A stretch of 64,000 bases of DNA from Acidobacteriota bacterium (lineage in GTDB: Bacteria > Acidobacteriota > Thermoanaerobaculia > Thermoanaerobaculales > Thermoanaerobaculaceae), in assembly GCA_004298115.1 (NCBI GenBank), contig SCRJ01000045.1, positions 1 to 64,000 on the forward strand, in the 5' to 3' direction. How positions within the stretch are numbered: the stretch's first letter is position 1; each line of letters starts with the position of its first letter. This document shows, piece after piece, positions 52,950-63,027 of this stretch. Below the pieces are notes generated by a model. That model worked only from the letters and a program-made list of their open reading frames with translations. It did no database searches and was not told the origin of the DNA. Position numbers and translations under genes: made by a program.

Positions 52950-53357
52950 GTGGGCAAGCTTGTGGTGATCGCCGACAACGTGGCGGCCGTGCGCGAGACG
53001 CTGCGGGAAACGATCGAGCAGCTGTACGAGGACAGGGTCGCCAGCGGCGAGCTCCGGGTGGACACCTACGAGGACGGCAGCGGCGTCGTGTCGCTGTGCG
53101 CCATGACCGCGCCCGATCTCGTCATCCTCGACGTCGCCATGCCCGGCCTCGACGGGATCGAGACGTTCTACTGCATCAAGGAGGTCGCGCCCGCCGCCGC
53201 GGCGAGGGTCGTCTTCCTGACGGGTCTGGCCGGCTCCGAAACGGTGCGGGCGCGGATCGACCGCGCGATCGCCGCCGGCGCGTGCGGTTGCCTCCCGAAG
53301 CCGGCGACGGCCGCCGAGATCAAGAGCCTCCTCGACGCGCGGGTGTTCGCGGCCTGA
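52950..53357 (+). CDS. Stand-alone response-regulator receiver domain
   Basis: 135 residues, receiver only. The phospho-acceptor Asp is in LVILDVAMPGLDG, the switch Thr in VVFLTGLAG and the Lys in CLPKPATAAE. Of the usual acidic pair only one Asp is kept (VIADN), the second position being Asn. No output domain. It should relay phosphate or act by protein contact; no kinase is in the window. GTG at 52950 is preferred (GGGAGG 5 bases upstream) over the GTG at 52944. Confidence 0.82.
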   Translation: MGKLVVIADNVAAVRETLRETIEQLYEDRVASGELRVDTYEDGSGVVSLCAMTAPDLVILDVAMPGLDGIETFYCIKEVAPAAAARVVFLTGLAGSETVRARIDRAIAAGACGCLPKPATAAEIKSLLDARVFAA

Positions 53358-53367
53358 GAGCGGGGGA

Positions 53368-53392
53368 GGGTCGCGCGGCGGCGAGGCGACCC
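53368..53392. terminator. Hairpin between convergent receiver and ppa genes
   Basis: GGGTCGC (53368-53374) pairs with GCGACCC (53386-53392) over an 11-base loop in the 46-base gap between the two stop codons. No T tract. Confidence 0.35.
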
Positions 53393-53403
53393 GGGCGGCC
53401 CCG

Positions 53404-53964
53404 TCACCCCCGCGGGCCGGCGGAGCGGTGCATGTACGAGAAGAGCTTGTCGTACAGCGCCATGGCGTGGCTGACCGCCTGCTTCGCCTCGCCGGGCCCG
53501 AGGAACTCCTGGACGCGGACCTCCTTCTGCTCGAGCTTCTTGTAGTCCTCGAAGAAGCGCCGCACCTCGTTCATGCGATGGGGGGGGAGCTGCGAGATGT
53601 CGGCGTACTCGCGATACTCGGGATCGTCGAGGTGGATCGAGATGATCTTCTCGTCGTTCTCCCCCTGGTCGAGCATCGTCATCATCCCGATCGGGCGCAC
53701 GCGCAGGATCGACAGCGGCACCACCGGCTCCTGCATCAGCACCAGGATGTCGAGCGGGTCGTGGTCGTCGCCCAGCGTCTGCGGGATGAAGCCGTAGCTC
53801 GCCGGGTAGATCACGGACGAGTACAGGATCCGGTCGACGCGCAGCAGGCCCGTCTCCTTGTCCAGCTCGTACTTGACCTTGCTCCCCTTGGGGATCTCGA
53901 TGACGGCCTGGAACTCGTCCGGCGCGCCGGGTCCGATGTGCACGTCGTGCCACGGGTGGCTCAT
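53404..53964 (-). CDS. ppa: Inorganic pyrophosphatase, family I
   Basis: 186 residues, typical of the prokaryotic soluble enzyme. Catalytic-site motifs are [29 protein letters not shown] and [13 protein letters not shown] (the D-x-D-P-x-D signature), with [14 protein letters not shown] and [10 protein letters not shown]-like [14 protein letters not shown] later. It hydrolyses pyrophosphate released by biosynthesis. AGAGGAG precedes ATG by 4 bases. It diverges from the tryptophan operon over a 144-base gap to its promoter. Confidence 0.96.
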   Translation of the reverse strand: MSHPWHDVHIGPGAPDEFQAVIEIPKGSKVKYELDKETGLLRVDRILYSSVIYPASYGFIPQTLGDDHDPLDILVLMQEPVVPLSILRVRPIGMMTMLDQGENDEKIISIHLDDPEYREYADISQLPPHRMNEVRRFFEDYKKLEQKEVRVQEFLGPGEAKQAVSHAMALYDKLFSYMHRSAGPRG

Positions 53965-54108
53965 GTCGCTCCTCTCCGGCGCCCGGCTCCTGCGACCCGT
54001 CGGCCGTGAGCCCGAGAACCGCCCCTCGCGCCCGGGTGTTCCCTCGCGCGGCGCCGGGTGCGGCCCGGGCCCGCGCCGGGGAATCCTAACGCAAACCGCG
54101 CCCAGGGG

Positions 54109-54136
54109 TTGACACGGTTCGTGTCGCTGCGATAGC
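54109..54136 (+). promoter_or_regulatory. Promoter of the tryptophan operon
   Basis: TTGACA (54109-54114) and GATAGC (54131-54136) with a 16-base spacer, in TGCGATAGC context. The predicted start lies only a few bases before the leader ATG at 54146, so the leader peptide would have an extremely short 5' UTR. The -10 is weak. Confidence 0.5.
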
Positions 54137-54145
54137 GTCTCGGCC

Positions 54146-54205
54146 ATGCGGTACCTTGGTGTTGCTCGGCATCGTGACGGCTGGCGCTGGCCCGTGCGGC
54201 GGTAG
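54146..54205 (+). CDS. trpL: trp leader peptide
   Basis: A 19-codon [22 protein letters not shown], ending in TAG at 54203-54205. Two Trp codons (54182-54184 and 54188-54190) separated by one codon lie seven and five codons before the stop, the classic layout of attenuator leaders, where ribosome stalling at Trp codons senses charged tRNA-Trp. It stands directly downstream of the promoter and directly upstream of mutually exclusive hairpins, before the aroDE-trp genes. There is no clear Shine-Dalgarno, in line with a leaderless start. Confidence 0.78.
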   Translation: MRYLGVARHRDGWRWPVRR

Positions 54206-54297
54206 GCGGGGCGTGCCGTCCCCGCTTGGCCGCCGGGCGCAAGCGGGGAGACAAGGTGGAAACGGACCACAACCTCCCCGCTCCCGGCGGGGAGGTT
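54206..54297 (+). promoter_or_regulatory. trp attenuator with mutually exclusive hairpins
   Basis: Five pairing segments: A GCGGGG (54206-54211), B CCCCGCTT (54220-54227), C AAGCGGGGAG (54241-54250), D AACCTCCCCGCT (54271-54282), E GCGGGGAGGTT (54287-54297). A pairs with B; B also pairs with C (8 bp); C also pairs with D (9 bp); D also pairs with E (11 bp, 5-base loop). A ribosome stalled at Trp leaves A-B and C-D (read-through); a ribosome reaching the stop covers A, allowing B-C and D-E. D-E lacks a real T tract but holds the GGGGAGG of aroDE, so it may block translation as well as transcription. Confidence 0.72.
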
Positions 54298-54304
54298 TGA
54301 GTTG

Positions 54305-55801
54305 ATGGAGATCGTTGCCACCTTCGTTCCGAGCGGCCGCGGCGACCCCGCCGAGGAGCTGCGGCGCCCGCCTGCGGGCGCCACCATGGTCGAGTTGCGC
54401 GCCGACCTGATCGACGCCGGCGCCGACATCGGCGGCTTGGTCGGCGCCGCCGGCCTCCCGACCGTCGTGACGCTGCGCTCGCGTGCCGAGGGGGGCGAGG
54501 GGCCCGACGACCCGGCCGGGCGGCGCCGGTTCTTCGAGCGCGCGGCGTCGTCGTCCGCCGCGTTCGTGGACCTCGAGGCGGCGCGCGACCGCGACCTGGT
54601 GGACGCCGTCGTCCCGCGCGACCGGGTGATCCTCTCCGCGCACTTCGGCGCCGGGGTGCCGGCCGACCTCGAGGAGCGCGCCGCCGCGCTGCTCGCGGCG
54701 GGGACGCGGTTCGTCAAGATCGTTCCCGCGGCGCGGAGCCTGACGGACGTCGAAGCGGTGCTGCGCCTGGCGAACGCGTTCGATCGCGGCGCGCGGGCGG
54801 GCCGCCGCGCCGTGCTGTTCGCCTCCGGCGAGCTCGGTCGCGCGACCCGCCTGCTCGGCCCGCTGCTGGGAGCGCCGCTCGCCTACGCCGCCTGGGCGCC
54901 GGAGCGTCGCGCCGCGCCCGGCCAGTACCTTCCGGAAGAGATCGACGCCTTGATCGGCCACCTGGGCGGCCGGCCGCGCCGGCTCTTCGCGGTCCTCGGC
55001 AGGCCCGTGGCCGGCTCGCTCTCGCCGCGCATCCACGCCGCCGCCTACCGCGCCCTCGGGCTGCCGAACGTCTTCGTTCCTCTCGACGTGGCGGCGGCCG
55101 CGGAGCTCGACGGCCTGCTCGTTCCGGCGGGGGCGTCGTGGCTCGACGCGCTCGGGCTGGCGGCCGGCGGCTTCGCCGTGACGATGCCGTGGAAAGAGGA
55201 AGCCGCGCGCCGGTGCACGCTGCTCGCGCCGCGGGCACAGCGCGCCGGCGCCGCGAACACGGTGTTGCCGCGCGCGGGGAAGGTGCTCGGCGACTGCACC
55301 GACATGGACGGCATCACGCGCGTGCTCGCCGAGGAGGGCGTGAGCCTCGCCGGCGCCGGCGCTCTCGTGCTCGGGGCGGGCGGCGCGGCGCGCGCGGCAA
55401 CCGTGGCCCTGCGGCTCGGCGGCGCCGAGGTGGCGATCGCCGCGCGGGACGGGGAGCTGGGGGCGGCCGCGGCCCGCCGCCTGGGCGTTACCTCCGCCGA
55501 GGTCGCGGCGAGCGAGCGCGTCGCCGTCGTGGTCAACGCGACGCCCGCCGGCGCCGACGGCGAGGGCTCGCCGTGGCTGGAGGCGTTGCGGCTTCCGGCG
55601 GGAGGCGTGGTCGTGGACCTGCCCTACGGTCCCCGGCCGACCTTCCTCGAGCAGCTCGCCGAGCGCCGCGGCTGGCGCTACGTCTCCGGCCGCGAGGTGC
55701 TGCTCTTCCAGGCCGTGTCGCAGTTCGCGGCGATGACCGGAGCGGCGCCGCCGGTGCGGGCGATGGCGGCCGCGCTCGGCCTCGGGGAGGCGGCGCCGTG
55801 A
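54305..55801 (+). CDS. aroDE: Bifunctional 3-dehydroquinate dehydratase (type I)/shikimate dehydrogenase
   Basis: 498 residues. The N-terminal domain (1-220) is type I dehydroquinase with the Schiff-base Lys in RFVKIVP (K138) and catalytic His in ILSAHFG (H113). The C-terminal domain (225-498) is shikimate dehydrogenase: GSLSPRIH substrate loop, MPWKEEA with K297, CTDMDG with D333 and the NADP loop [11 protein letters not shown]. The expected Asn after the SLSPxxH motif is Ala. It supplies shikimate toward chorismate, feeding the trp enzymes. ATG 54305 or TTG 54302, both served by GGGGAGG, which lies in the attenuator stem. Confidence 0.93.
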   Translation: MEIVATFVPSGRGDPAEELRRPPAGATMVELRADLIDAGADIGGLVGAAGLPTVVTLRSRAEGGEGPDDPAGRRRFFERAASSSAAFVDLEAARDRDLVDAVVPRDRVILSAHFGAGVPADLEERAAALLAAGTRFVKIVPAARSLTDVEAVLRLANAFDRGARAGRRAVLFASGELGRATRLLGPLLGAPLAYAAWAPERRAAPGQYLPEEIDALIGHLGGRPRRLFAVLGRPVAGSLSPRIHAAAYRALGLPNVFVPLDVAAAAELDGLLVPAGASWLDALGLAAGGFAVTMPWKEEAARRCTLLAPRAQRAGAANTVLPRAGKVLGDCTDMDGITRVLAEEGVSLAGAGALVLGAGGAARAATVALRLGGAEVAIAARDGELGAAAARRLGVTSAEVAASERVAVVVNATPAGADGEGSPWLEALRLPAGGVVVDLPYGPRPTFLEQLAERRGWRYVSGREVLLFQAVSQFAAMTGAAPPVRAMAAALGLGEAAP

Positions 55802-55946
55802 GCGGCGCGGAGCGGCGGCCCGGGGGTCGCGGTGGAAAGCGCCGCCGCCTTGCGGGAGAATGGGTCGGATCCGACGGCAGTGCGGTTCGCGGCGTTCGCC
55901 AAGGGCGTCGCGGCCGGTGCGCCGGGACGCACCTGGGGAGGACGCG

Positions 55947-57227
55947 ATGAAGATCTGGCAAAGCGGCGAAGAGAAGGGCGAGCGCTACCTGCAGCAGCTG
56001 GAGGCGCGGTACGCCCGACTGTTTCCGGCTCAGCTCGACGAGAAGGCGCGCCGGACGGTGGCCGCCGTGGCCAAACAGGGGGACAAGGCCCTGGTGGCGT
56101 ACGTGCGCCGGCTCGACCTCAAGGGACGCCCGACCGAAGGGTTCCGGCTCCACGGGACGGTGGCTGGCGGGGAGGACGTCGGGGAGGAGTTCGTCAACGC
56201 CGTCGAGCTCGCGCTCGCCAACCTCAAGGGCTTTCACGAGCCGCAAGCCGTGAAGGGCTTCACGCCGGAGGGCGACGACGGCCTGGGGATCAGGGTGCGG
56301 CCGATCGAATCGCTCGGGGTCTACGTGGCGGACGGCTCTGCGGCGTCGCTGGCGTCGCTCCTGACGGCGGTGGTGCCGGCGCGCATCGCGGGGGTGTCGC
56401 GGATCGCGGTGGCGACCCCGCCGCGCGCGTTCCTGGCCTCGCCGCAGCTGCGCTACCTGCTCGACCGCCTCGACCTCCGCGAGATCTACCTGATGGGCGG
56501 CGCGCACGCCGTGGCCGCGCTCGCCTACGGCACCGACTCGGTCGCGCCGGTGGACAAGATCGTCGGCGCCGGCGGGCGCATGGTGGCGGCGGCGAAGCGC
56601 GCGGTCTGCGGCGTGGTGGGCGTCGACGCCGCGGCGGACCCCTATGAGATGGTGATCGTCGCCGATGCCCGCGCCGAGGCGGAGATCGCCGCCGGCGACC
56701 TGCTCGCCGCGGCCGGCCGGGACGAGGACGCGCTCGCGGTCCTGGTGACGTCGTCGAAGAGCCTGGCCGCGAAGGTGGAACGGCGCGTCGCCGCGCGGGT
56801 GCGGGCGCTGCCGAGGAAGCATCCGGCGCGTTCGGCGCTCAAGAACTGGGGCGCCATCGTGCTCGTCCCCGATCTCGACGCCGCGGCGGAGGTGGTCAAC
56901 CGCATCGCGCCGCAGCACGTCGAGCTGCTCGTCGCCGAGCCGCTGCGGGTGCAAGATCTCATCGAGCGTGCGGGGATGGTGTCCGTGGGGCCGTGGTCGC
57001 CGCCCGCGCTCGCCGACCTCGTGCTCGGCGGCGGCCTGAGCCTGCCGGCCGCGGGCGGCGCGCGCTTCGCCTCGCCGCTCGGGGTGTGGGACTTCGTGCG
57101 CCGGACGGTTGTCGCCCGCGCCGCGGCCCACCGCTACCCGGCGCTCGCGCGGGCCGCCGCGGCGCTGGCGCCGAAGGACGAGCTGCACGAGGAAGCGCTG
57201 CGCGCCGGCAGCCGGGGCACGATGTGA
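55947..57227 (+). CDS. HisD-family protein lacking histidinol dehydrogenase active-site residues
   Basis: 426 residues, full HisD length and fold pattern (GVYVADGS, MGGAHAVAALAYGT, VDKIVGAGG). Key residues of E. coli HisD are changed: catalytic Glu326-His327 is Q323-H324 (APQHVEL), zinc ligands Gln259 and His262 are A255 and R258 (LLAAAGRD), and His367 is L364. Asp360 (D357) is kept and H414 may match His419. The P-G-G of the NAD region is A-D-G. So zinc-dependent oxidation of histidinol is unlikely, and I give no function. GGGGAGG stands 5 bases before ATG. It sits between aroDE and trpE; the 145-base gap upstream is the largest in the operon. Confidence 0.85.
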   Translation: MKIWQSGEEKGERYLQQLEARYARLFPAQLDEKARRTVAAVAKQGDKALVAYVRRLDLKGRPTEGFRLHGTVAGGEDVGEEFVNAVELALANLKGFHEPQAVKGFTPEGDDGLGIRVRPIESLGVYVADGSAASLASLLTAVVPARIAGVSRIAVATPPRAFLASPQLRYLLDRLDLREIYLMGGAHAVAALAYGTDSVAPVDKIVGAGGRMVAAAKRAVCGVVGVDAAADPYEMVIVADARAEAEIAAGDLLAAAGRDEDALAVLVTSSKSLAAKVERRVAARVRALPRKHPARSALKNWGAIVLVPDLDAAAEVVNRIAPQHVELLVAEPLRVQDLIERAGMVSVGPWSPPALADLVLGGGLSLPAAGGARFASPLGVWDFVRRTVVARAAAHRYPALARAAAALAPKDELHEEALRAGSRGTM

Positions 57228-57273
57228 GCGCCGCCAAGCCGGGCCGGGGACGTTTCCCCGCCGGGAGCCGCCG

Positions 57274-58748
57274 TTGATCCGTCCGTCGCGCGAGCGGTTC
57301 GCGGAGCTGGCGAAGAGCCACCGGCTCGTGCCGGTGGTGCGCGAGCTGACCGCGGACACCGTCACGCCGACCGGGATGCTGCTGCGCCTGGCGCGCGCCG
57401 GCCGCCACCCGTTCCTGCTCGAGAGCGTCGAGGGTGGCGAGCGCGTCGCGCGCTGGTCGTTCGCCGGCGCCGACCCGGCGCGAATCGTCACGGTGCGCGG
57501 CGGGAAGGCGTCCGTGGACGGCGCCGAGGCGGCCGCGCCGCCGCTCGAGGTGCTGCGGGAGGCGGTCATGGCGCGCGGCCGCGCGCCGGTGGAGGACCTG
57601 CCGCCGTTCGCGGGCGGCGCGGTCGGCTGGCTCGGCTACGACGCGGTGCGGCTGATCGAGCGGCTCCCGGCGCACCTCCCCGACCCGCTCGGCCTGCCGG
57701 ACGCGTGGTTCGCCGTCTACCCGACGGTCGCGGCGCTCGACCGCGCCCGCCAACGCCTGCTCCTGATCGCCACGGTCGCGGTGGAGGACGGCGCCGACGC
57801 CGCGTACGCCCGCGCCGTCGCCGCGCTGGACCGCCTCGAGGGCGTGCTGGCGTCCCCGCTCGACGAGGCCCGGCCGGCGCCGCTCCCGGTGGCGGACGCG
57901 TCCCTCCAGCCCGACCTCTCGTGGCAGGTCGCCCCCGACGACGACCGCTTCCTCGCGGCGGTTGCGCTCGCGCGGGAGGAGATCCGCGCCGGCGAGTGCT
58001 TCCAGATCGTGCTCTCCCGCCGCTGGTCGCGGCCGAGCCCGGCCTCGCCGATCGCGCTCTACCGGGCGCTGCGCCTGGCCAACCCCTCGCCGTACATGTT
58101 CTACCTCGACGCGGGCGAGGCCCAGATCCTCGGTTCCTCCCCGGAGACCCTGGCGCGGCTGCGCGGGACCCAGGCGGGGACCTGTCCGATCGCGGGGACG
58201 CGGCGGCGCGGGCGCACGGCCGCCGAGGACGCTCGGCTGGCCGCGGAGTTGCTGGCGGACGAGAAGGAGCGGGCCGAGCACCTGATGCTCGTCGACCTCG
58301 GTCGCAACGACATCGGCAAGATCGCGCGCGCCGGTACGGTCAACGTGACGCGCTTCATGGAGGTCGAGCGCTACTCCCAGGTCATGCACCTGACGAGCGA
58401 GGTCACCGGGGAGCTGGAAGCGGGGCGCGCGGCGCTCGACGTGCTGCTCGCGTGCTTCCCGGCCGGGACCCTGACCGGCGCACCGAAGGTGCGGGCGATG
58501 CAGCTGATCGAGCAGCTGGAAGTCGTGCGCCGCGGCGTGTACGGCGGCGCCGTCGGGTACTTCGACTTCGGCGGCGACATGGACGCCTGCATCGCGATCC
58601 GCACGGCGGTGGCGGCGGGCGGCGCCGTCCACGTGCAGGCGGGCGCGGGGATCGTCTTCGACTCGCTGCCCGAGAGCGAGCTCGCCGAGTGCGGCAACAA
58701 GGCGCGGGCGCTCGCCCTGGCCGTGCTGCTGGCGGAAGGGATGCGGTC

Positions 58749-58752
<4 letters not shown>
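57274..58752 (+). CDS. trpE: Anthranilate synthase component I
   Basis: 492 residues. The N-terminal feedback site has FLLESVEGG (LLES binds tryptophan) and the catalytic domain carries CFQIVLSRRW, NPSPYMFYLD, CPIAGTRRRGR, MLVDLGRNDIGKIA, LLACFPAGTLTGAPKVRAMQ and VQAGAGIVFDSLPESE. It converts chorismate with ammonia from TrpG to anthranilate. It starts with TTG (GGGAG 6 bases upstream). The last bases overlap trpG (GTGA). Confidence 0.96.
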
Positions 58753-59335
<583 letters not shown>

Positions 59336-59339
<4 letters not shown>

Positions 59340-60361
59340 TCCGGGACCTGCTCGAGCCGTTGCTGGCGGGCGAGGACCTGCCCGCCGAGACGACGGAAGC
59401 CTGCTTCACGGCGCTGATGGCCGGCGAGTGGTCGGAGCCGGAGCAGGCCGCCTTCCTGATCGCGCTGCGGGCCAAGGGCGAGACCCCCGGCGAGGTGGCC
59501 GCGGCGGCCCGCGTGCTGCGCGCGTTCGCGGTCGCGGTCCCCAGCAGCCGGGCGCCCCTCGTCGACACCTGCGGCACGGGCGGCGACGGCGCCCACACCC
59601 TCAACATCTCGACCGGCGCGGCGTTCGTGGCCGCGGCCTGCGGCGTCGCGGTGGCCAAACACGGCAACCGCTCGGTGTCGTCGAGGTGCGGCTCCGCCGA
59701 CGTGGTCGAGGCGCTCGGGGTGCCGCTCGAGCTCGAGCCCGAGCGGCTCGGGGCGCTCCTCGACGAGGTGGGGTTCGCGTTCCTGTTCGCGCCGCGGCTG
59801 CACCCGGCGATGCGCGCCGTGATGCCGGTGCGCCGCGTGCTCGGCGTGCGCACGGTGTTCAACCTCCTGGGGCCGCTCGCGAACCCCGCCGGCGTGCGGC
59901 GGCAGGTCGTCGGCGTCTACAGCCGCGCGGTGATGGGGCTGGTCGCCGGCGCGCTCGCCGAGCTGGGGGCCGAGCACGCCTGGGTCGTGCACGGCCACGA
60001 CGGGCTCGACGAGCTGTCGGTGTGCGCCCCGACGGCCGTGATCGAGGTGCGCGACGGAGCCGTTGCGAGCGAGACGGTTGTCGAGCCGGAGGCGCTCGGC
60101 ATCCGCCGCGCCGACCGCGCCGAGCTGGCCGGCGGCGGTGCGGCGGAGAACGCCGCCAGGCTGCGGGCGATCCTCGCGGGCGAGGAGCGCTCCGCCGCCG
60201 CGGACGCGGTCGCGCTCAACGCCGCCGCCGCGCTGGTGGTGGCGGGAGCGGCGCCGGATCTCGCGGCGGGCCTTGCCCAGAGCCGGGCGAGCCTTGCCGC
60301 GGGCGCGCCGATGCGGACGCTTGCCGCGGTGATCCGCGCCGCGCGGAGGGTCGCGCCGTGA
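59336..60361 (+). CDS. trpD: Anthranilate phosphoribosyltransferase
   Basis: 341 residues. PRPP-binding DTCGTGGDGAHTLNISTGAAF and VAKHGNRSVSSRCGSADVVEALG, then FLFAPRLHPAMRAVMPVRRVLGVRTVFNLLGPLANPAG, are diagnostic. It joins anthranilate to PRPP. GTG start in a GTGA overlap with trpG; the stop overlaps trpC in the same way. Confidence 0.96.
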
Positions 60362-61161
60362 GCGCGCTCGAGCCCGACATCCTGGTGCGGATCACCGACG
60401 CGGTCCGCGACCGGCTGGCGGCCGAGCCGGCGCCGGCCGGCCTCGAGGCGCGGGCGCGCGAGGCGGCGGGGGTCCGCCGGCGCGAGGGGCGGCGCAGCCT
60501 GCTCGCGGCGCTGGAAGCCCCCGGCGTGCGGGTGATCGCGGAGTGCAAGCGGCGCTCGCCGTCGAAGGGGTGGTTGCGGCAGCCGTTCGAGCCGGTCGAT
60601 CTGGCGCGAGCGTACGAAACCGGCGGCGCCGCCGCGGTGTCGGTCGTCACCGAACCGCAGTTCTTCGCGGGCCGGCCGGAGTGGGTGGCCGCCGTGCGGA
60701 GCGCGGTCGCGCTCCCGGTGATGCAGAAGGACTTCCTGCTGGCGCCGCGCCAGCTCTTCGAGGCCGTGCTCCTGGGCGCCGACGCGGTGCTGCTCATCGC
60801 CCGGGCGCTCCCGGGGCCGCACCTCGGCGAGATGCTGGGGCTCGCCGCGGAGCTCGGGCTCGAGGCGCTCGTGGAGGCGCACGACGCCCGCGACCTCGAC
60901 CGGGTGCTGGCGCTGCCGGCGCGCATCGTCGGGGTCAACGCCCGCGACCTGGGGAGCTTCCGGGTGGACCTCGAAGCCGCGGCGGGGCTGGCCCGGCGGG
61001 TCCCCCCCGGAAGCGTGGCCGTCGTGGAGAGCGGGATCGCCGGCGCGGGCGACGTGCGGCGCCTGGCGGCGGCGGGCCTGCGGCGCTTCCTCGTCGGCGA
61101 GCACCTGCTGCGCTCGACCGACCCGCACGCGGCGCTCGAGGAGCTGGTCGCGTGCGCGTGA
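60358..61161 (+). CDS. trpC: Indole-3-glycerol phosphate synthase
   Basis: 267 residues, a TIM barrel. VIAECKRRSPSKGWL (catalytic Glu and Lys), VSVVTEPQFFAG, VMQKDFLLAPRQLFEAVLLGADAVLLI, VGVNARDLGSF and VVESGIAGAGDVRRL give the complete active site. It closes the indole ring. Separate from trpF here (fused in enterobacteria). GTGA overlaps at both ends. Confidence 0.96.
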   Translation: MSALEPDILVRITDAVRDRLAAEPAPAGLEARAREAAGVRRREGRRSLLAALEAPGVRVIAECKRRSPSKGWLRQPFEPVDLARAYETGGAAAVSVVTEPQFFAGRPEWVAAVRSAVALPVMQKDFLLAPRQLFEAVLLGADAVLLIARALPGPHLGEMLGLAAELGLEALVEAHDARDLDRVLALPARIVGVNARDLGSFRVDLEAAAGLARRVPPGSVAVVESGIAGAGDVRRLAAAGLRRFLVGEHLLRSTDPHAALEELVACA

Positions 61162-61850
61162 CCGTCAAGATCTGCGGCCTCACGAACCTCGCCGACGCGT
61201 GCGCCGCCGTGGCGGCGGGGGCCGACTTCGTCGGGTTCCTCTTCGATCCGGGCTCGCGGCGGTTCGTCGGGCCGTCCCCGGCCTGGATCCGGGGCGTGGA
61301 GGGCGCGAGCAAGGTCGGCGTCTTCCGCAACCAGGACGTCGCGACCGTGGCGCGGGCACGGGAGGCGGCCGCCCTCGACATCGTGCAGCTCCACGGCGAC
61401 GAGCCGCCCGAGGCGTGCGCGGCGCTCGGAGGCCCGGCGCGCGTCATCAAGGCCGTCTCCGTGTCCGGCGTGGTGGACTGGGCCGTCGTGGCGCGCTACG
61501 CGCGGGTCGCCAGGATCCTCTTCGACACCGCATCGGCGGCGGGCGGCGGTACCGGCCGGACCTTCGACTGGGACGCGCTCGCCGGCGCGCCGGCGGGCCT
61601 CGAGTTCTGGCTGGCCGGCGGCCTCGACCCGGAGAACGTCGCCGCGGCCGTGGCGCGCGTCCGGCCGGCGGGCGTCGACGTCGCGAGCGGCGTCGAGGCC
61701 GCCGTCGGGCGCAAGGACGCCGCGAGGATGCGGGCGTTCGTGGCGGCCGCCCGCGGAGCCGGCCGCGGTCCGGCGGCGGGCCGTCCCGCCGGCGGAGGTG
61801 GTACGGTGCGCCGCGCGGGGCACGGGGGGGACGATGAAACCGGTACCTGA
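61158..61850 (+). CDS. trpF: Phosphoribosylanthranilate isomerase
   Basis: 230 residues. [12 protein letters not shown] contains the catalytic Cys; Asp is in [21 protein letters not shown], with [12 protein letters not shown] the phosphate-binding region, [10 protein letters not shown] and [10 protein letters not shown]. It isomerises phosphoribosylanthranilate. GTG at 61158 (GTGA overlap) is favoured over GTG 61152. The C-terminal tail (about 25 Gly/Arg-rich residues) runs 17 bases into trpB and is probably disordered. Confidence 0.94.
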   Translation: MTVKICGLTNLADACAAVAAGADFVGFLFDPGSRRFVGPSPAWIRGVEGASKVGVFRNQDVATVARAREAAALDIVQLHGDEPPEACAALGGPARVIKAVSVSGVVDWAVVARYARVARILFDTASAAGGGTGRTFDWDALAGAPAGLEFWLAGGLDPENVAAAVARVRPAGVDVASGVEAAVGRKDAARMRAFVAAARGAGRGPAAGRPAGGGGTVRRAGHGGDDETGT

Positions 61851-63027
61851 CAGCCGAGGATACTTCGGGCCGTACGGCGGGCGCTTCGTGCCCGAGACGC
61901 TGATGGCGCCGCTTGCCGAGCTGACCGCCGCCTGGCAGGAGGCGCGGCGCGACCGCGCGTTCCGGCGCGAGCTCGCCGGCCTGCTCGCGACCTACTGCGG
62001 CCGCCCGACGCCGATCTCGCACGCGGCCCGGCTCACCCGACACCTCGGGGGGGCGCAGGTCTTCCTCAAGCGCGAGGACCTCTGCCACACCGGCGCCCAC
62101 AAGATCAACAACGCCGTCGGTCAGTGCCTGCTGGCGCGGCGGATGGGGAAGGTTCGCGTGATCGCCGAGACCGGCGCCGGCCAGCACGGCGTCGCGGTCG
62201 CCACCGCCGCCGCGCTGTTCGGGTTGCGCTGCCGGGTCTACATGGGGACCGAGGACGAGCGCCGCCAGGCGCTCAACGTGTTTCGGATGAAGCTGCTCGG
62301 CGCCGAGGTGGTGGGGGTCGACGCGGGCTCGCGGACGCTCAAGGACGCGATCAACGAGTCGCTCCGGGATTGGGTGACCAACGTCGCGACCACCCACTAC
62401 GTCCTCGGTTCCGTCCTGGGACCCCACCCCTACCCGTTGATGGTACGGGAGTTCCAGTCCGTGATCGGGAGCGAGGCGCTGCTCCAGATCCGCGCGCAAC
62501 ACCGCTCGCTCCCGAACCTGGTGGTCGCGTGCGTCGGCGGCGGCTCCAACGCCGCCGGGATCTTCTCCGCGTTCGTCCCGCACCGGCACGTCGAGCTGGT
62601 CGGGGTCGAGGCGGGCGGGCGCGGCACGCGGTTGGGGGAGCACGCGGCGCGCTTCGCCGGCGGGTCGCCCGGCGTCCTGCACGGGACGCGCAGCTACGTT
62701 CTCCAGGACCAGGACGGCCAGGTCAGCCCGACGCACTCGGTCTCGGCGGGGCTCGACTACCCCGCGGTCGGCCCCGAGCACGCGTACTGGCACGACTCCC
62801 GCCGCGTTTCGTACGTGCAGGTCGCCGACCGCGAGGCGCTCGACGCGTTTCACCTGCTCTCCGAGTTCGAAGGGATCGTGCCGGCGCTCGAGACCGCGCA
62901 CGCGATCGCCTACGTCGCGCGCGTCGCCCCGCGCATGGCGAGCGCTCAGGCCGTGCTCGTCAACCTCTCGGGGCGCGGCGACAAGGACGTGGTCGAGGTC
63001 GCGAGGCTCGAGGGGGTGACGCTATGA
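61834..63027 (+). CDS. trpB: Tryptophan synthase beta subunit
   Basis: 397 residues. The PLP lysine is in [61 protein letters not shown] and [15 protein letters not shown] are family motifs of TrpB type 1. It joins indole and serine. Chosen ATG 61834, with a GGGGGG stretch 3-8 bases upstream, fits the TrpB N-terminus ([17 protein letters not shown]). The last bases overlap trpA (ATGA). Confidence 0.97.
   Translation: MKPVPDSRGYFGPYGGRFVPETLMAPLAELTAAWQEARRDRAFRRELAGLLATYCGRPTPISHAARLTRHLGGAQVFLKREDLCHTGAHKINNAVGQCLLARRMGKVRVIAETGAGQHGVAVATAAALFGLRCRVYMGTEDERRQALNVFRMKLLGAEVVGVDAGSRTLKDAINESLRDWVTNVATTHYVLGSVLGPHPYPLMVREFQSVIGSEALLQIRAQHRSLPNLVVACVGGGSNAAGIFSAFVPHRHVELVGVEAGGRGTRLGEHAARFAGGSPGVLHGTRSYVLQDQDGQVSPTHSVSAGLDYPAVGPEHAYWHDSRRVSYVQVADREALDAFHLLSEFEGIVPALETAHAIAYVARVAPRMASAQAVLVNLSGRGDKDVVEVARLEGVTL

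Noticed and set aside
55798-55950. 50-codon ORF between aroDE and the HisD-like gene, in GTGA overlap with aroDE
   Set aside because: Sequence is Arg/Gly-rich with no motif, and it runs into the hisD-like start. The gap may instead hold mRNA structure.
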